The notes beneath the pieces are model-generated. The model did no database searches and was not told where the DNA came from. It worked only from the letters and a program-made list of their open reading frames with translations. The position numbers and the translations under genes were made by a program. Below, piece by piece: positions 22,768 to 33,255 of a stretch of DNA of 64,000 nucleotides. Numbering within the stretch: position 1 is the first letter of the stretch; the number at the start of each line of letters is the position of its first letter. The DNA comes from Rouxiella chamberiensis (GTDB lineage: Bacteria > Pseudomonadota > Gammaproteobacteria > Enterobacterales > Enterobacteriaceae), in the NCBI RefSeq assembly GCF_026967475.1, contig NZ_CP114058.1, positions 3,038,001 to 3,102,000 of the forward strand. Direction: 5' to 3'.

Positions 22768-23115
22768 ATGAAAAAAACCACCCTGAGTCTGCTATTGCTG
22801 ACCTTACTTGGATTCTCCTCTGCCAGCCAGGCACTTACCGAACCCGAAGCGGAAGATCTCGCCGATCTGACCGCCGTGTTTGTCTATCTTAAAAATAATT
22901 GCGGCTACGAGCAGTTGCCCAACACCCAGATAAAACGGGCAATCATCTATTTTGCCCAGCAGAATCATTGGGATTTGACCAATTACAGCGCCTATGACAT
23001 GCAGGCTCTGGGTGAAGACAGCTACCGCGACCTCAGCGGCATTGCTATCGCCAAACCGGTTAAATGCAAATCTCTGGCGCGCGACTCCCTCGGCCTTCTG
23101 ACCTACACCAATTAA
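22768..23115 (+). CDS. yacC: YacC, small secreted protein of the PulS/OutS pilotin-like family
   Basis: The start at 22768 gives 115 residues, the E. coli YacC length. A signal peptide (MKKTTLSLLLLTLLGFSSAS, cleaved near QAL) is followed by a conserved body: EAEDLADLTAVFVYLKNNCGY, AIIYFAQQNHWDL, LGEDSYRDLSGI and KCKSLARDSLGLL. Two cysteines probably form a disulfide. The family resembles pilotins of type II secretion. YacC itself has no proven job. An upstream in-frame extension to 22675 is not conserved. It precedes speE. Confidence 0.9.
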   Translation: MKKTTLSLLLLTLLGFSSASQALTEPEAEDLADLTAVFVYLKNNCGYEQLPNTQIKRAIIYFAQQNHWDLTNYSAYDMQALGEDSYRDLSGIAIAKPVKCKSLARDSLGLLTYTN

Positions 23116-23303
23116 TATCTCCCGCCTCGCCCCTGTTTCCCCGGGGGTGAGCTAAAATCTCTAGTTGTGCCCCATCTATCCCAATAAAACGCTGGCCATC
23201 GTGGCTTTCATGGCGGGAATTTGACCGTGCATGCCGCGTTCGAGTTAGCTATCATACCGCGCCAATTTTCATGGCTGCGAGTACTCAGGAGAAGGGTAAG
23301 ACT

Positions 23304-24206
23304 ATGTCTCAAAAGGTATCCGGGAAAGAAATTTGGTATGAGACGCTGCACGACAGTTTCGGCCAGTATTTCAGTGTTGAAAAAGAGTTATACCGCGATA
23401 AAACCGAACACCAGGATCTGGTGATTTTCGAGAACGCCGCGCTGGGTCGCGTGATGGCGCTCGACGGCGTGGTACAAACTACCGAACGTGACGAGTTTAT
23501 CTATCACGAGATGATGACCCACGTTCCGCTGCTCGCGCACGGTAATGCGCGCAAGGTGCTGATTATCGGCGGTGGCGACGGCGGCATGCTGCGCGAAGTC
23601 TGCCGACACAATACGGTAGAACATATCACGATGGTGGAGATAGATGCCGGTGTGGTCGAGTTCTGCCGCCAGTATCTGCCCGACCATAATGCCGGTTCCT
23701 TTGACGATGCCCGTTTCAATCTGGTGATTGAAGACGGCGTTAATTTCGTCAATCAGACCGAGCAGACCTTCGACGTGATCATCTCCGACTGCACCGACCC
23801 TATCGGGCCAGGCGAAAGCCTGTTTACCTCGGCTTTCTATGAAGGATGCGCGCGCTGTCTGAATCCGGGCGGTATTTTCGTGGCGCAAAACGGCGTCTGC
23901 TTCCTGCAGCAGGATGAAGCGGTCAACAGCCATCAGAAGCTCAGTCACTATTTTGAAGACGTCAGCTTCTATCAGGCGGCGATCCCGACCTATTACGGCG
24001 GCATCATGACCTTTGCCTGGGCGACCAACAATCCCGCGTATCGCCAGATTGATTCCACCGAACTTCAGGCGCGCTTTGCCGCCTCCGGTATTGTCAGCCG
24101 TTATTACAATCCGGCCATTCATTACGGCAGCTTTGCCCTGCCGCAATATCTGCTGAATGCGCTTTCGGCTTCATGCCAGGACGGTATCCACAAGGAGGTG
24201 AACTAA
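23304..24206 (+). CDS. speE: Spermidine synthase
   Basis: SpeE transfers aminopropyl from decarboxylated AdoMet to putrescine. The start at 23304 ([17 protein letters not shown]) fits the family and gives 300 residues (E. coli 288). Conserved blocks include [20 protein letters not shown], the SAM-binding [18 protein letters not shown], and [18 protein letters not shown]. speD begins two bases after its stop, forming the speED operon. Confidence 0.96.
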   Translation: MSQKVSGKEIWYETLHDSFGQYFSVEKELYRDKTEHQDLVIFENAALGRVMALDGVVQTTERDEFIYHEMMTHVPLLAHGNARKVLIIGGGDGGMLREVCRHNTVEHITMVEIDAGVVEFCRQYLPDHNAGSFDDARFNLVIEDGVNFVNQTEQTFDVIISDCTDPIGPGESLFTSAFYEGCARCLNPGGIFVAQNGVCFLQQDEAVNSHQKLSHYFEDVSFYQAAIPTYYGGIMTFAWATNNPAYRQIDSTELQARFAASGIVSRYYNPAIHYGSFALPQYLLNALSASCQDGIHKEVN

Positions 24207-24207
24207 A

Positions 24208-25002
24208 TTGCAAAAGCTGAAACTGCACGGTTTCAATAACCTGACCAAAAGCCTGAGTTTTTGTATCTATGATATCTGCTATGCCAAGACCGCAGACGAC
24301 CGCGACGGCTATATCGCTTACATAGACAAAGAGTACAACGCTAACCGCCTGACGGAAATTCTCACCGAAACCTGCTCGATTATTGGTGCGAACATCCTCA
24401 ATGTTGCGCGTCAGGACTATGAACCTCAGGGTGCTAGCGTGACGATTCTGGTGAGCGAAGAGCCGATGGACCCCAAAGACGTCGACACTTCCGAGCATCC
24501 GGGTCCGCTGCCAAGCTCAGTGGTCGCGCATCTCGACAAGAGTCACATCTGCGTGCACACCTATCCGGAGAGTCATCCGGAAGGCGGACTTTGCACCTTC
24601 CGTGCCGATATCGAAGTGTCGACCTGTGGGGTCATTTCACCGCTTAAAGCGCTTAACTACCTGATTCATCAGCTTGAATCGGATATCGTGACCATCGATT
24701 ATCGCGTGCGTGGTTTTACCCGCGACATCAACGGCGTCAAGCACTATATCGATCACTCGATAAACTCGATTCAGAACTTCATGTCCGAAAACATGAAATC
24801 ACTCTACGACATGATGGACGTAAACGTTTATCAGGAAAATATTTTCCATACCAAGATGATGCTGAAGGATTTCGATCTGGAACATTATCTGTTCAACGCC
24901 AGGCCCGATGAACTGAGCGCGGCGGAACGCAAGGAGATTACCGATCTGCTGTACAAGGAGATGCAGGAAATCTACTACGGAAGAAACATTCCACATCTCT
25001 AG
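24208..25002 (+). CDS. speD: S-adenosylmethionine decarboxylase proenzyme
   Basis: SpeD makes decarboxylated AdoMet for SpeE. It has 264 residues, the E. coli length. The self-cleavage site Lys111-Ser112 lies within [14 protein letters not shown], and Ser112 becomes the pyruvoyl group. The start is TTG at 24208, fixed by a consensus AAGGAGGT eight bases upstream that overlaps the speE end. A terminator follows. Confidence 0.97.
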   Translation: MQKLKLHGFNNLTKSLSFCIYDICYAKTADDRDGYIAYIDKEYNANRLTEILTETCSIIGANILNVARQDYEPQGASVTILVSEEPMDPKDVDTSEHPGPLPSSVVAHLDKSHICVHTYPESHPEGGLCTFRADIEVSTCGVISPLKALNYLIHQLESDIVTIDYRVRGFTRDINGVKHYIDHSINSIQNFMSENMKSLYDMMDVNVYQENIFHTKMMLKDFDLEHYLFNARPDELSAAERKEITDLLYKEMQEIYYGRNIPHL

Positions 25003-25008
25003 AATCCG

Positions 25009-25040
25009 GGCCGCCTGTCTTTCGAGAGTGCGGCCTTTTT
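25009..25040 (+). terminator. Terminator after speD
   Basis: GGCCGC pairs with GCGGCC across a 15-base loop and is followed by five T. It lies seven bases after the speD stop. Confidence 0.75.
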
Positions 25041-25068
25041 CAGACGATGATTCAGGCAGCGAGGGGCG

Positions 25069-25434
25069 TTAGCGATAAGTGACGATAAAGGCGCGATACT
25101 TCTCAAGAACCCGCAGAAAATCTTCGATACCGCAGAAAGACAGGCTCTCTTCGTCGTAATAATTCATGCCTTCTTCCATGCCGTCGCTTTCGAGATCCAG
25201 CTGGTTGGCTCTCACCATAACCTCTTCGCCATCCAGCCAAAGCGTGTATTCGCGACCTTCCATCTGCCAGGTACGTTCACTGCCTTTCAACTCGGCGGCG
25301 GCGGCTTCGATTTTGTCAAGCAGGCCGAGATCGCCATCGATCTCTTCATTCAGCCAGTGGCCAATCACTTCATGACCCATTGAAAAACGGGCCTTTATTT
25401 GCCCGGTGATATCACGCAGGAAATCATAATCCAT
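25069..25434 (-). CDS. yacL: YacL family protein (UPF0231)
   Basis: The 121-residue protein matches E. coli YacL (120 residues): [52 protein letters not shown], and [15 protein letters not shown]. It is acidic and probably cytosolic. No function is established. It lies downstream of acnB on the same strand with a strong terminator between them, and converges with speD. Confidence 0.92.
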   Translation of the reverse strand: MDYDFLRDITGQIKARFSMGHEVIGHWLNEEIDGDLGLLDKIEAAAAELKGSERTWQMEGREYTLWLDGEEVMVRANQLDLESDGMEEGMNYYDEESLSFCGIEDFLRVLEKYRAFIVTYR

Positions 25435-25481
25435 GGTCTCATCTCCCGATTGGCATTAAGACTTATTATAGAAACACATCA

Positions 25482-25508
25482 ATAAAAAAAGGAGGCCGAA
25501 GCCTCCTT
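25482..25508 (-). terminator. Strong UUCG-loop terminator after acnB
   Basis: On the minus strand AAGGAGGC-TTCG-GCCTCCTT is followed by a T tract, with a stable UUCG tetraloop. It is about 27 bases after the acnB stop. Confidence 0.92.
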
Positions 25509-25534
25509 ATTGTTCTGTCGCGCAATATAGCGAT

Positions 25535-28132
25535 TTAAAGGGCGGTTTGGAAGATCACACCGTCAGCTTTATCGGTATATTCGCTCAACTTGTCGAAGTT
25601 CAGATAACGATAGGTATCTACCGCCGTCTTGTCGACTTCTGCCATGTAGCTCAGATACTCTTCCGGCGTTGGCAAACGACCCAGCAGCGATGCGATGGCG
25701 GCAAGCTCGGCCGACGCCAGATACACGTTCGCGCCATTACCCAGACGGTTCGGGAAGTTACGCGTCGACGTCGAAACGACCGTTGAACCGTCGGCGACAC
25801 GCGCCTGGTTACCCATGCACAGTGAACAGCCCGGGATCTCGACACGCGCCCCGCTTTTGCCGAAGACGCTGTAATAGCCCTCTTCGGTCAGCTGCGCGGC
25901 ATCCATTTTGGTTGGCGGAGCAACCCACAGACGGGTTGGCAAGGCACCTTTATGGCTGTCGAGCAACTTACCGGCCGCACGGAAGTGACCGATGTTGGTC
26001 ATGCACGAACCGATAAACACTTCGTCAATCTTGCTGTTGGCAACACTCGACAGCAGACGGGCATCGTCGGGATCGTTTGGCGCGCACAGGATAGGCTCTT
26101 TTATCTCGTTCAGATCGATTTCGATGATCGCTGCGTATTCGGCGTCGGCATCGGCTTCGAGCAGTGTCGGGTTCGCCAGCCACTCTTCCATGCCGGTGAT
26201 GCGGCGCTCGATGGTGCGGCGATCGCCATAACCTTCGGAGATCATCCACTTCAGCAACACGATGTTGGAGCTGAGGTACTCTTTGATAGGCGCCTGATCA
26301 AGCTTGATGGTACAGCCCGCCGCAGAACGTTCTGCCGAGGCATCGGCCAGTTCGAACGCCTGCTCGACTTTCAGATCCGGCAATCCTTCGATTTCAAGAA
26401 TACGGCCCGAGAAGAGGTTTTTCTTGCCTTTTTTCTCGACGGTCAGATGCCCTTCCTGAATCGCATAATAAGGAATGGCGTGAACCAGATCGCGCAGAGT
26501 AATGCCGGGCTGCATGGTGCCCTTGAAGCGCACCAATACCGACTCGGGCATGTCCAGAGGCATCACGCCCGTGGCGGCCGCGAAGGCAACCAGACCGGAA
26601 CCCGCCGGGAAGGAGATGCCGATAGGGAAACGGGTGTGGGAGTCACCGCCGGTGCCTACGGTATCAGGCAGCAGCATACGGTTCAGCCAGGAGTGGATGA
26701 TGCCGTCGCCCGGACGCAGCGACACACCGCCGCGGTTCATGATGAAGTCAGGCAGCGTGTGGTGCGTGGTGACGTCAACCGGTTTTGGATAGGCTGCAGT
26801 ATGGCAGAACGACTGCATGACCAGATCGGCGGAGAAGCCCAGACAGGCCAGGTCTTTCAGCTCGTCACGGGTCATCGGACCGGTGGTGTCCTGAGAACCT
26901 ACCGAGGTCATTTTCGGTTCGCAATATTCGTTTGGACGAATACCTTCGACGCCACAGGCACGACCCACCATTTTCTGTGCCAGCGAGAAGCCCTTGGTGC
27001 TGTCGGCGACAGGCTTGGCAACGCGGAAGACATCGCTTGGCGGCAACTTCAGAGATTCGCGGGCTTTCGTGGTTAAACCACGGCCGATAATCAGCGGGAT
27101 ACGACCGCCTGCACGCACTTCATCAAGCAGTACGTCGGTTTTCAGCTCGAAGTTGGCAAGGATCTCTTGGGTTTCGTAGTTACGCACTTCGCCAAGATAA
27201 GGGTAGATGTCGATAACATCGCCCATATTCAGGTTGGAAACGTCCACTTCGATAGGCAACGCACCGGCATCTTCAAGGGTATTGAAGAAGATAGGCGCAA
27301 TCTTGCCGCCGAGCACCACACCGCCGCCTTTCTTGTTCGGCATGTAGGGGATGTCATCGCCCATGAACCACAGTACGGAGTTGGTCGCGGATTTACGCGA
27401 AGAACCGGTACCGACCACGTCACCGACATACGCCAGCGGGAAGCCTTTCTTGTTCAGTTCATCGATTTGCTTGATAGGACCAATGCTGCCGGGTTGATCG
27501 GGATGAATACCCTCACGTTCGTTTTTCAGCATGGCCAGCGCGTGCAGAGGGATGTCGGGACGAGACCAGGCATCAGGCGCAGGCGACAAATCATCGGTGT
27601 TGGTTTCACCGGTTACCTTGAAAACGGTAACGGTGAGTTTTTCAGCCAGTTTAGGACGCGAGGTATACCATTCGGCATCGGCCCAGGACTGAATAATCTG
27701 TTTGGCGAAGGGGTTGCCCGCCTTGGATTTTTCTTCTACATCGTAGAAGTTATCAAACATCAGCAGCGTGTTCGACAGCGCTTTTGCGGCAATCGGTGCC
27801 AGCTTTTCGCTCTCGAGTGCTTCGATCAGCGGATGAATGTTGTAGCCGCCCTGCATCGTGCCAAGCAGTTCTACAGCTTTCTCGGGAGTGACCAGCGGAG
27901 ATGTGGTTTCGCCTTTGGCAACGGCTGCCAGGAACCCGGCCTTGACATAGGCGGCTTCGTCAACGCCCGGCGGTACGCGGTTAATCAGCAGGTCCAGCAG
28001 CGTTTCTTCTTCACCTTCAGACGGGTTCTTCAGGGATTCAACCAGTGCGGCCATTTGTGAAGCATCAAGCGGCTTAGGGACGATACCCTCTGCGGCACGC
28101 TCGGCTACGTGCTTACGGTATTCTTCTAGCAC
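25535..28132 (-). CDS. acnB: Bifunctional aconitate hydratase 2 / 2-methylisocitrate dehydratase
   Basis: AcnB is the main TCA-cycle aconitase and also acts in the methylcitrate cycle. When iron-free it binds mRNA. The 865 residues equal the E. coli length. The N-terminal HEAT-like domain starts [16 protein letters not shown]. The swivel domain has [15 protein letters not shown]. The Fe-S cysteines lie in [10 protein letters not shown] and CSLCMGN (about residues 710, 769 and 772). It is divergent from the glycosyltransferase gene, with a 626-base gap. Confidence 0.97.
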   Translation of the reverse strand: MLEEYRKHVAERAAEGIVPKPLDASQMAALVESLKNPSEGEEETLLDLLINRVPPGVDEAAYVKAGFLAAVAKGETTSPLVTPEKAVELLGTMQGGYNIHPLIEALESEKLAPIAAKALSNTLLMFDNFYDVEEKSKAGNPFAKQIIQSWADAEWYTSRPKLAEKLTVTVFKVTGETNTDDLSPAPDAWSRPDIPLHALAMLKNEREGIHPDQPGSIGPIKQIDELNKKGFPLAYVGDVVGTGSSRKSATNSVLWFMGDDIPYMPNKKGGGVVLGGKIAPIFFNTLEDAGALPIEVDVSNLNMGDVIDIYPYLGEVRNYETQEILANFELKTDVLLDEVRAGGRIPLIIGRGLTTKARESLKLPPSDVFRVAKPVADSTKGFSLAQKMVGRACGVEGIRPNEYCEPKMTSVGSQDTTGPMTRDELKDLACLGFSADLVMQSFCHTAAYPKPVDVTTHHTLPDFIMNRGGVSLRPGDGIIHSWLNRMLLPDTVGTGGDSHTRFPIGISFPAGSGLVAFAAATGVMPLDMPESVLVRFKGTMQPGITLRDLVHAIPYYAIQEGHLTVEKKGKKNLFSGRILEIEGLPDLKVEQAFELADASAERSAAGCTIKLDQAPIKEYLSSNIVLLKWMISEGYGDRRTIERRITGMEEWLANPTLLEADADAEYAAIIEIDLNEIKEPILCAPNDPDDARLLSSVANSKIDEVFIGSCMTNIGHFRAAGKLLDSHKGALPTRLWVAPPTKMDAAQLTEEGYYSVFGKSGARVEIPGCSLCMGNQARVADGSTVVSTSTRNFPNRLGNGANVYLASAELAAIASLLGRLPTPEEYLSYMAEVDKTAVDTYRYLNFDKLSEYTDKADGVIFQTAL

Positions 28133-28758
28133 GACTCTCTCCTCGCTCTCATTGTCATTTATTATGTCCAGGACAGGCCTGGTTCCGACATCAATCAGCG
28201 AAAAACCCGTAGGTCAACGCGGCCTGAAAACAGGTTTAAATGTGGTCAATGCCGGATCACGGCGGGTATGTCTTGTATGAGGCGAAGCGAAACATCCTGA
28301 ACGCTTAGCGACGACAGTCCCCGGTTGCGCTGTGGCAGCATAGCAGGGTTTAACGTACTTGTTAATTCGTTCACAAAAAAGCAACATAAAATATTTGCTG
28401 AATCGTTAAGCACAGTGAGATCCACTCCCCTTCGTCGGCTCATCTCCTGCTCATTTTGATGACATCCGACCGCCATGCGCTTTATCCCCTCATAAAGTGC
28501 GGAATTACCCTATCACACGGCACGATTCCCCGTTAGTTTCTTTGTCGGCTGAAATTCGTATCTCTCTGAAAATCCCGCCCTGGTCTTGTCACAATACTTA
28601 CCCAAAGTTTACAATTTTCGCAAATTGTGCAGAACCACCAAATTTCAGTCTAACGTGCTGATTTATATTAAATGATTGAGGTTTTTTTATACCAGCAGGT
28701 AGGAATCCGCTCAATCCAGAATGCATTAAAGCAGGAAAATCTTTACAGGAATGCGCAG
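28133..28758. other. 626-base intergenic region, acnB to glycosyltransferase
   Basis: This gap must hold the acnB promoter and probably that of the glycosyltransferase gene. It becomes AT-rich toward the right end. A 76-codon frame on the minus strand (28246-28476) has no recognisable protein or ribosome site and is not called. I see no tRNA, IS end or clear operator here. E. coli has yacH in this interval. Confidence 0.6.
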
Positions 28759-29596
28759 ATGAAAATACCTCGAATAATTCACCAGGTTCACACTCTAGGT
28801 ATGGACAAGTTCAGGCCGGACATTCTGAATACGATTGCGAGAAACAAAGATATCAATCCGGGCTGGGAACATCGCTTTTATGATTACAACGGCATGGTGG
28901 CCTTCATCAAGGAACATTATGAAGCGCGATACCTGAAAGCCTTCCTGCGTATCAATCCCCATTATGGAGCCGCCCAGGCCGATTTCTTCCGGTATCTGGT
29001 AATGAATAAAGTGGGTGGCGTCTATCTGGATGTCAAAAGTTACTGCATCAAACCGCTCGACGAGATTATCCGCGAAGACGATGAGTTCGTGGTGGTTCGA
29101 GTGGAATGGTCATCCACAAGGCAAATACGAAAATCACGGTGCCCATGCGGAAATTGCCAGACCCGGCGGTGAATATCAGCAGTGGAATATCATCTCGACG
29201 CCCGGCAACAAGTACATTGATGCCGTGGTGAAAGGCGTGCTGTCGAATATCGAAAATTACCACTATTCCAGGCAGGGCGTGGGCTGGAAGGGCGTGATTG
29301 TCACCACGGGACCTATTGTCTATACCAATGCCATCGAATCGGTCAATGACGGGATTGGAATAAGGCTGGCAGGAAATCACGAGGCAAACGGCATCGTCTA
29401 TATGGACGAAACCATCAGGCGAGTGAAGGGGACCCACTACTCCCAACGGTTCTCCTATATTGTGGACTCGGGTTTAGGGCATAACATCCTGTCCTACATT
29501 CATGGCTCCCCTTCCCTCATTCTCATCTGGTATCGCCGTGCCGTGGGTATAAAAAGAAAAATCCTTTCTCTTCGGGCTTCCGGATTAAGTCGATAA
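28759..29596 (+). CDS. GT32-like glycosyltransferase (DXD sugar-binding family; one extra base)
   Basis: The opening MKIPRIIHQ, the block AQADFFRYLVMNKVGGVYLD (about 73-92) and the later ISTPGNKYID and TTGPIVYTNAI are typical of the Gly_transf_sug/GT32 group that adds sugars to polysaccharide or LPS. The DXD-like site reads DVK at 91-93 rather than D-x-D. The start at 28759 has CAGGAA seven bases upstream. The frame breaks at about 29094-29095 (GG); dropping one G joins DEFVVFEWNGHPQGKYENHG and yields 278 residues. It lies where E. coli has yacH and is probably acquired. Substrate unknown. Confidence 0.75.
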
Positions 29597-29603
29597 AACA
29601 AAA

Positions 29604-29631
29604 AAAACGGCCCCTTTTCAGGCGCCGTTTT
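29604..29631. terminator. Hairpin terminator between the glycosyltransferase and lpd
   Basis: AAAACGGC pairs with GCCGTTTT across a 12-base loop. A/T runs on both sides let it serve both the rightward glycosyltransferase and the leftward lpd, which converge here. Confidence 0.8.
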
Positions 29632-29653
29632 ATTGCGATATCGCGTCAAAAAA

Positions 29654-31078
29654 TTACTTTTTCTTGGCTTTCGCGTTTGGCAGGTCAGTGATGCTACCTT
29701 CGTAAATCTCGGCAGCCAGACCCACGGATTCATGCAGCGTCGGGTGCGCATGAATGGTCAGCGCCAGGTCTTCGGCATCGCAACCCATTTCGATTGCCAG
29801 ACCGATTTCACCCAGCAGCTCGCCGCCGTTGGTGCCGACAATCGCGCCGCCGATAACACGGTTGGACTCTTTGTCGAAGATAAGCTTGGTCATGCCTTCA
29901 GCGCAGTCAGACGCGATTGCGCGACCTGATGCCGCCCAGGGGAAGGTCGCCGTTTCATAGCTGATACCCTTCTCTTTGGCTTCTTTTTCGGTCAGACCCA
30001 CCCAGGCAACTTCCGGCTCGGTATAGGCGATGGAAGGAATGACCTTCGGATCGAAATAATGTTTCTTGCCGGAGATGACTTCCGCCGCCACGTGACCTTC
30101 GTGCACACCCTTGTGCGCCAGCATTGGCTGACCCACGATATCGCCGATAGCGAAAATGTGTGGCACGTTGGTGCGCATCTGCTTGTCGACGTGGATGAAA
30201 CCACGATCGTCGACTTCAACGCCAGCCGCGCCCGCTTCCAGAGATTTACCGTTCGGCACACGACCGATAGCCACCAGCACCGCGTCATAACGCTGAGGTT
30301 CGGCCGGTGCTTTCTTGCCTTCCATCGTCACATAGATGCCGTCTTCTTTGGCTTCTACATTGGTGACTTTGGTTTCCAGCATCAGATTGAACTGCTTGCT
30401 GATTTTCTTGGTGAAGACTTTCACCACGTCTTTGTCGGCCGCCGGGATCACCTGATCAAACATTTCGACCACGTCGATGCTTGAACCCAGAGCGTGATAT
30501 ACGGTCGCCATTTCCAGACCGATGATACCGCCACCCATGACCAGCAGACGCTCGGGAACGGTTTTCAGCTCCAGCGCATCGGTAGAATCCCAGACGCGTG
30601 GGTCATCATGAGGAATGAAAGGCAGAGTAATAGGACGAGAACCCGCTGCGATAATCGCATTGTCGAAGTTGATGGTGGTCGCGCCGCCTTCACCTTCCAC
30701 CACCAGCGTATTGGCACCGGTAAATTTGCCCAGACCGTTGACCACCTTGACCTTGCGGCCTTTCGCCATGCCTGACAGACCGCCAGTCAGCTGGTTGATC
30801 ACCTTCTCTTTCCAGGAACGAATCTTGTCGATATCGGTTTTCGGCTCGCCGAACACAATACCGTGTGCTTCCAGCGCCTTGGCTTCTGAAATCACTTTGG
30901 CTACGTGCAGCAGCGCTTTGGAAGGGATACAGCCGACGTTGAGGCAAACACCACCGAGAGTGGCATAACGCTCGACCAGAACGGTTTCAAGACCTAAGTC
31001 AGCACAACGGAAAGCGGCAGAATAGCCTGCAGGACCAGCCCCAAGTACCACGACCTGAGTTTTAATTTCTGTACTCAT
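29654..31078 (-). CDS. lpd: Dihydrolipoyl dehydrogenase (E3)
   Basis: Lpd reoxidises lipoyl groups of pyruvate dehydrogenase, 2-oxoglutarate dehydrogenase and the glycine cleavage system. The FAD motif VVLGAGPAGYSAA, redox disulfide GGVCLNVGCIPSKALL (about Cys45 and Cys50), NAD motif VMGGGIIGLE, second FAD motif FAIGDIVGQPMLAHKG and the His-Glu pair in HAHPTLHESV are intact. Two ATGs adjoin (31081 and 31078). The second gives 474 residues as in E. coli and better spacing to GAGG. It is last in pdhR-aceE-aceF-lpd, after an internal terminator. Confidence 0.96.
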   Translation of the reverse strand: MSTEIKTQVVVLGAGPAGYSAAFRCADLGLETVLVERYATLGGVCLNVGCIPSKALLHVAKVISEAKALEAHGIVFGEPKTDIDKIRSWKEKVINQLTGGLSGMAKGRKVKVVNGLGKFTGANTLVVEGEGGATTINFDNAIIAAGSRPITLPFIPHDDPRVWDSTDALELKTVPERLLVMGGGIIGLEMATVYHALGSSIDVVEMFDQVIPAADKDVVKVFTKKISKQFNLMLETKVTNVEAKEDGIYVTMEGKKAPAEPQRYDAVLVAIGRVPNGKSLEAGAAGVEVDDRGFIHVDKQMRTNVPHIFAIGDIVGQPMLAHKGVHEGHVAAEVISGKKHYFDPKVIPSIAYTEPEVAWVGLTEKEAKEKGISYETATFPWAASGRAIASDCAEGMTKLIFDKESNRVIGGAIVGTNGGELLGEIGLAIEMGCDAEDLALTIHAHPTLHESVGLAAEIYEGSITDLPNAKAKKK

Positions 31079-31280
31079 CATGACCTCTTAATTGTTTGTC
31101 CGGCGGGTCAGACGTCTGTCAAAACGCATTCAAATGCAGAATGCAGTACGCAACGCCCTTCATCCACCGGGACGCATACACCGCCAGAAGTTTACAGAAT
31201 TGTTAAAATTCTGCAAACAAACTTCGGGTGACCTGTGTCTCAACAACCTTGTCGACCCGCCGGGTCGCAAGATCCGTGTC

Positions 31281-31307
31281 AAAAACAAGGCCGGCATGAG
31301 CCGGCCT
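31281..31307 (-). terminator. Terminator between aceF and lpd
   Basis: On the minus strand AGGCCGGC-TCAT-GCCGGCCT is followed by TTG and a run of five T, just after the aceF stop. Some pdh transcripts should end here, so lpd probably also has its own promoter in the 200-base gap, as known in E. coli. Confidence 0.85.
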
Positions 31308-31315
31308 CATAACAA

Positions 31316-33241
31316 TTACATAACCAGACGACGAATATCTGACATTATCGTGCCGATATAGGCAGCGAATCGTGCGCCGGCCGCACCATCGATCACGCGG
31401 TGGTCGAAGGACAGAGACAGCGGCAACATCAGACGTGGCTGGAACGCCTTGCCATCCCAAACAGGCTTGATGGACGATTTCGACACGCCCAGGATAGCCA
31501 CTTCCGGCGCATTGACGATTGGCGTAAACGCCGTGCCGCCGATGCCGCCCAGACTGGAGATGGTGAAACAGCCGCCCTGCATGTCGGATGCCGTCAGCTT
31601 GCCGTCGCGCGCTTTCTTGGAAATCACGCTCAGTTCGCGTGAAAGCTCGACGATGCCTTTCTTGTTCACGTCGCGGAATACCGGCACAACCAGACCGTTT
31701 GGCGTATCAACCGCCACACCGATGTTGATGTACTTTTTCAACGTCAGTTTTTGCGCGTCGGCAGAGATTGAGCTGTTAAAGCGTGGGAACTCTTCCAGCG
31801 CCTTGGCAACGGCTTTCATGATGAAGACCAGCGGCGTGATTTTCACGTCGAGTTTCTTCTTCTCTGCTTCCACGTTCTGCTGTTTGCGGAACTCTTCGAC
31901 TTCGGTGATATCGGCTTCGTCGAACTGCGTAACGTGCGGGATCATGACCCAGTTACGGCTCAGGTTGGCACCGGAGATCTTCTGAATACGACCCAGCTCG
32001 ACTTCTTCGATTTCACCGAATTTGCTGTAATCCACTTTCGGCCAAGGCAGCATGCCCGGCAGACCGCCACCCGCTTGTGCAGCGGCGGCAGGAGCAGTTT
32101 CGGCACGCTTGACGGCGTCTTTCACATAAGCCTGAACGTCTTCGCGCAGGATACGACCTTTACGGCCGGTGCCTTTCACTTTGGACAGGTTTACGCCAAA
32201 TTCGCGCGCCAGACGACGGATAACCGGCGTTGCATGCACGTAGGCATCGTTCTCGGAGAACTCGCCTTTGCTCTCGGCAGCAGCAGCAGGGGCCGGAGCC
32301 GCCGCTTTTTGTTCCTGTTTCGCAGGCGCAGCCGCTTCTTCTTTCTTGGCCGGTGCAGCAGCAGGCGCAGCGCCTTCTACTTCAAAGACCATAATCAGAG
32401 AACCGGTGCTGACTTTATCGCCCGCAGAGATTTTAATTTCTTTAACTTTACCGGCGAACGGCGCAGGGACTTCCATTGAGGCCTTGTCGCCTTCAACGGT
32501 GATCAGTGACTGTTCGGCAGCCACGTTGTCGCCCACTTTCACCATGATTTCGGTGACTTCAACTTCGTCGCCGCCGATATCCGGTACGCTGACTTCCTTG
32601 CTGCCGGAAGCCGCAGGTGCCGCCGCCGCAGGTTGCTCTTCGGCTTTCGCTTCTTCTTTGGCCGCTGGCGCCGCAGCGCCGGAGCCTGCGACTTCAAAGA
32701 CCATGATCAGAGAGCCGGTGCTGACTTTGTCGCCCGCAGCGATTTTAATCTCTTTAACCGTACCCGCGAATGGCGCAGGCACTTCCATTGAGGCCTTGTC
32801 GCCTTCAACGTTGATGACGGACTGTTCGGCTTCAACCTTGTCGCCCACTTTCACCAGAATCTCGGTGACTTCAACTTCGTCGCCGCCGATGTCCGGTACG
32901 TTGACTTCCCTGCTTTCGCTGGAAGCCGCCGCCGCAGGTTTCTCTTCGGTTTTCGCTTCTTCTTTGGCGGCCGGTTTTTCTTCGGCTTTAGCCGGTGCCG
33001 CAGCACCGTCCGCATCGTCGAAGACAAAAATCAGCTTGCCGGTTTCGACGGTATCGCCCACCGAAACTTTAATTTCTTTCACGACACCGGCCTGCGGGGA
33101 AGGGACTTCCATCGAGGCCTTGTCGCCTTCGACCACAATCAGTGATTGCTCGGCTTCAACCTTGTCGCCCACCTTCACCAGCACTTCGGTGACTTCTACT
33201 GCATCGGCACCAATGTCCGGTACATTAATTTCAATAGCCAT
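31316..33241 (-). CDS. aceF: Dihydrolipoyllysine acetyltransferase (E2 of pyruvate dehydrogenase)
   Basis: AceF is the core of the PDH complex. The 641 residues (E. coli 630) hold three lipoyl domains with [10 protein letters not shown] and lipoyl lysines at 41, 149 and 253, joined by Ala/Pro/Lys/Glu-rich flexible linkers. Next come a peripheral-subunit-binding domain (about 332-370, [20 protein letters not shown]) and the catalytic domain with [11 protein letters not shown] (catalytic His about 614, Asp about 618). It lies 14 bases after aceE. Confidence 0.97.
   Translation of the reverse strand: MAIEINVPDIGADAVEVTEVLVKVGDKVEAEQSLIVVEGDKASMEVPSPQAGVVKEIKVSVGDTVETGKLIFVFDDADGAAAPAKAEEKPAAKEEAKTEEKPAAAASSESREVNVPDIGGDEVEVTEILVKVGDKVEAEQSVINVEGDKASMEVPAPFAGTVKEIKIAAGDKVSTGSLIMVFEVAGSGAAAPAAKEEAKAEEQPAAAAPAASGSKEVSVPDIGGDEVEVTEIMVKVGDNVAAEQSLITVEGDKASMEVPAPFAGKVKEIKISAGDKVSTGSLIMVFEVEGAAPAAAPAKKEEAAAPAKQEQKAAAPAPAAAAESKGEFSENDAYVHATPVIRRLAREFGVNLSKVKGTGRKGRILREDVQAYVKDAVKRAETAPAAAAQAGGGLPGMLPWPKVDYSKFGEIEEVELGRIQKISGANLSRNWVMIPHVTQFDEADITEVEEFRKQQNVEAEKKKLDVKITPLVFIMKAVAKALEEFPRFNSSISADAQKLTLKKYINIGVAVDTPNGLVVPVFRDVNKKGIVELSRELSVISKKARDGKLTASDMQGGCFTISSLGGIGGTAFTPIVNAPEVAILGVSKSSIKPVWDGKAFQPRLMLPLSLSFDHRVIDGAAGARFAAYIGTIMSDIRRLVM
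32372..33241 (-). repeat. Three tandem lipoyl-domain repeats in aceF
   Basis: Three copies of a unit of about 230 bases (about 33008-33241, 32684-32911 and 32372-32602) encode near-identical lipoyl domains, separated by Ala/Glu/Lys-rich linker DNA. Copies two and three are the most alike. Such long direct repeats can recombine. Confidence 0.85.
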
Positions 33242-33255
33242 CTGTCTTTACCCTC

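Noticed and set aside
28246..28476. 76-codon minus-strand frame upstream of acnB
   Set aside because: No ribosome site and no recognisable protein; it is probably chance in a promoter region.
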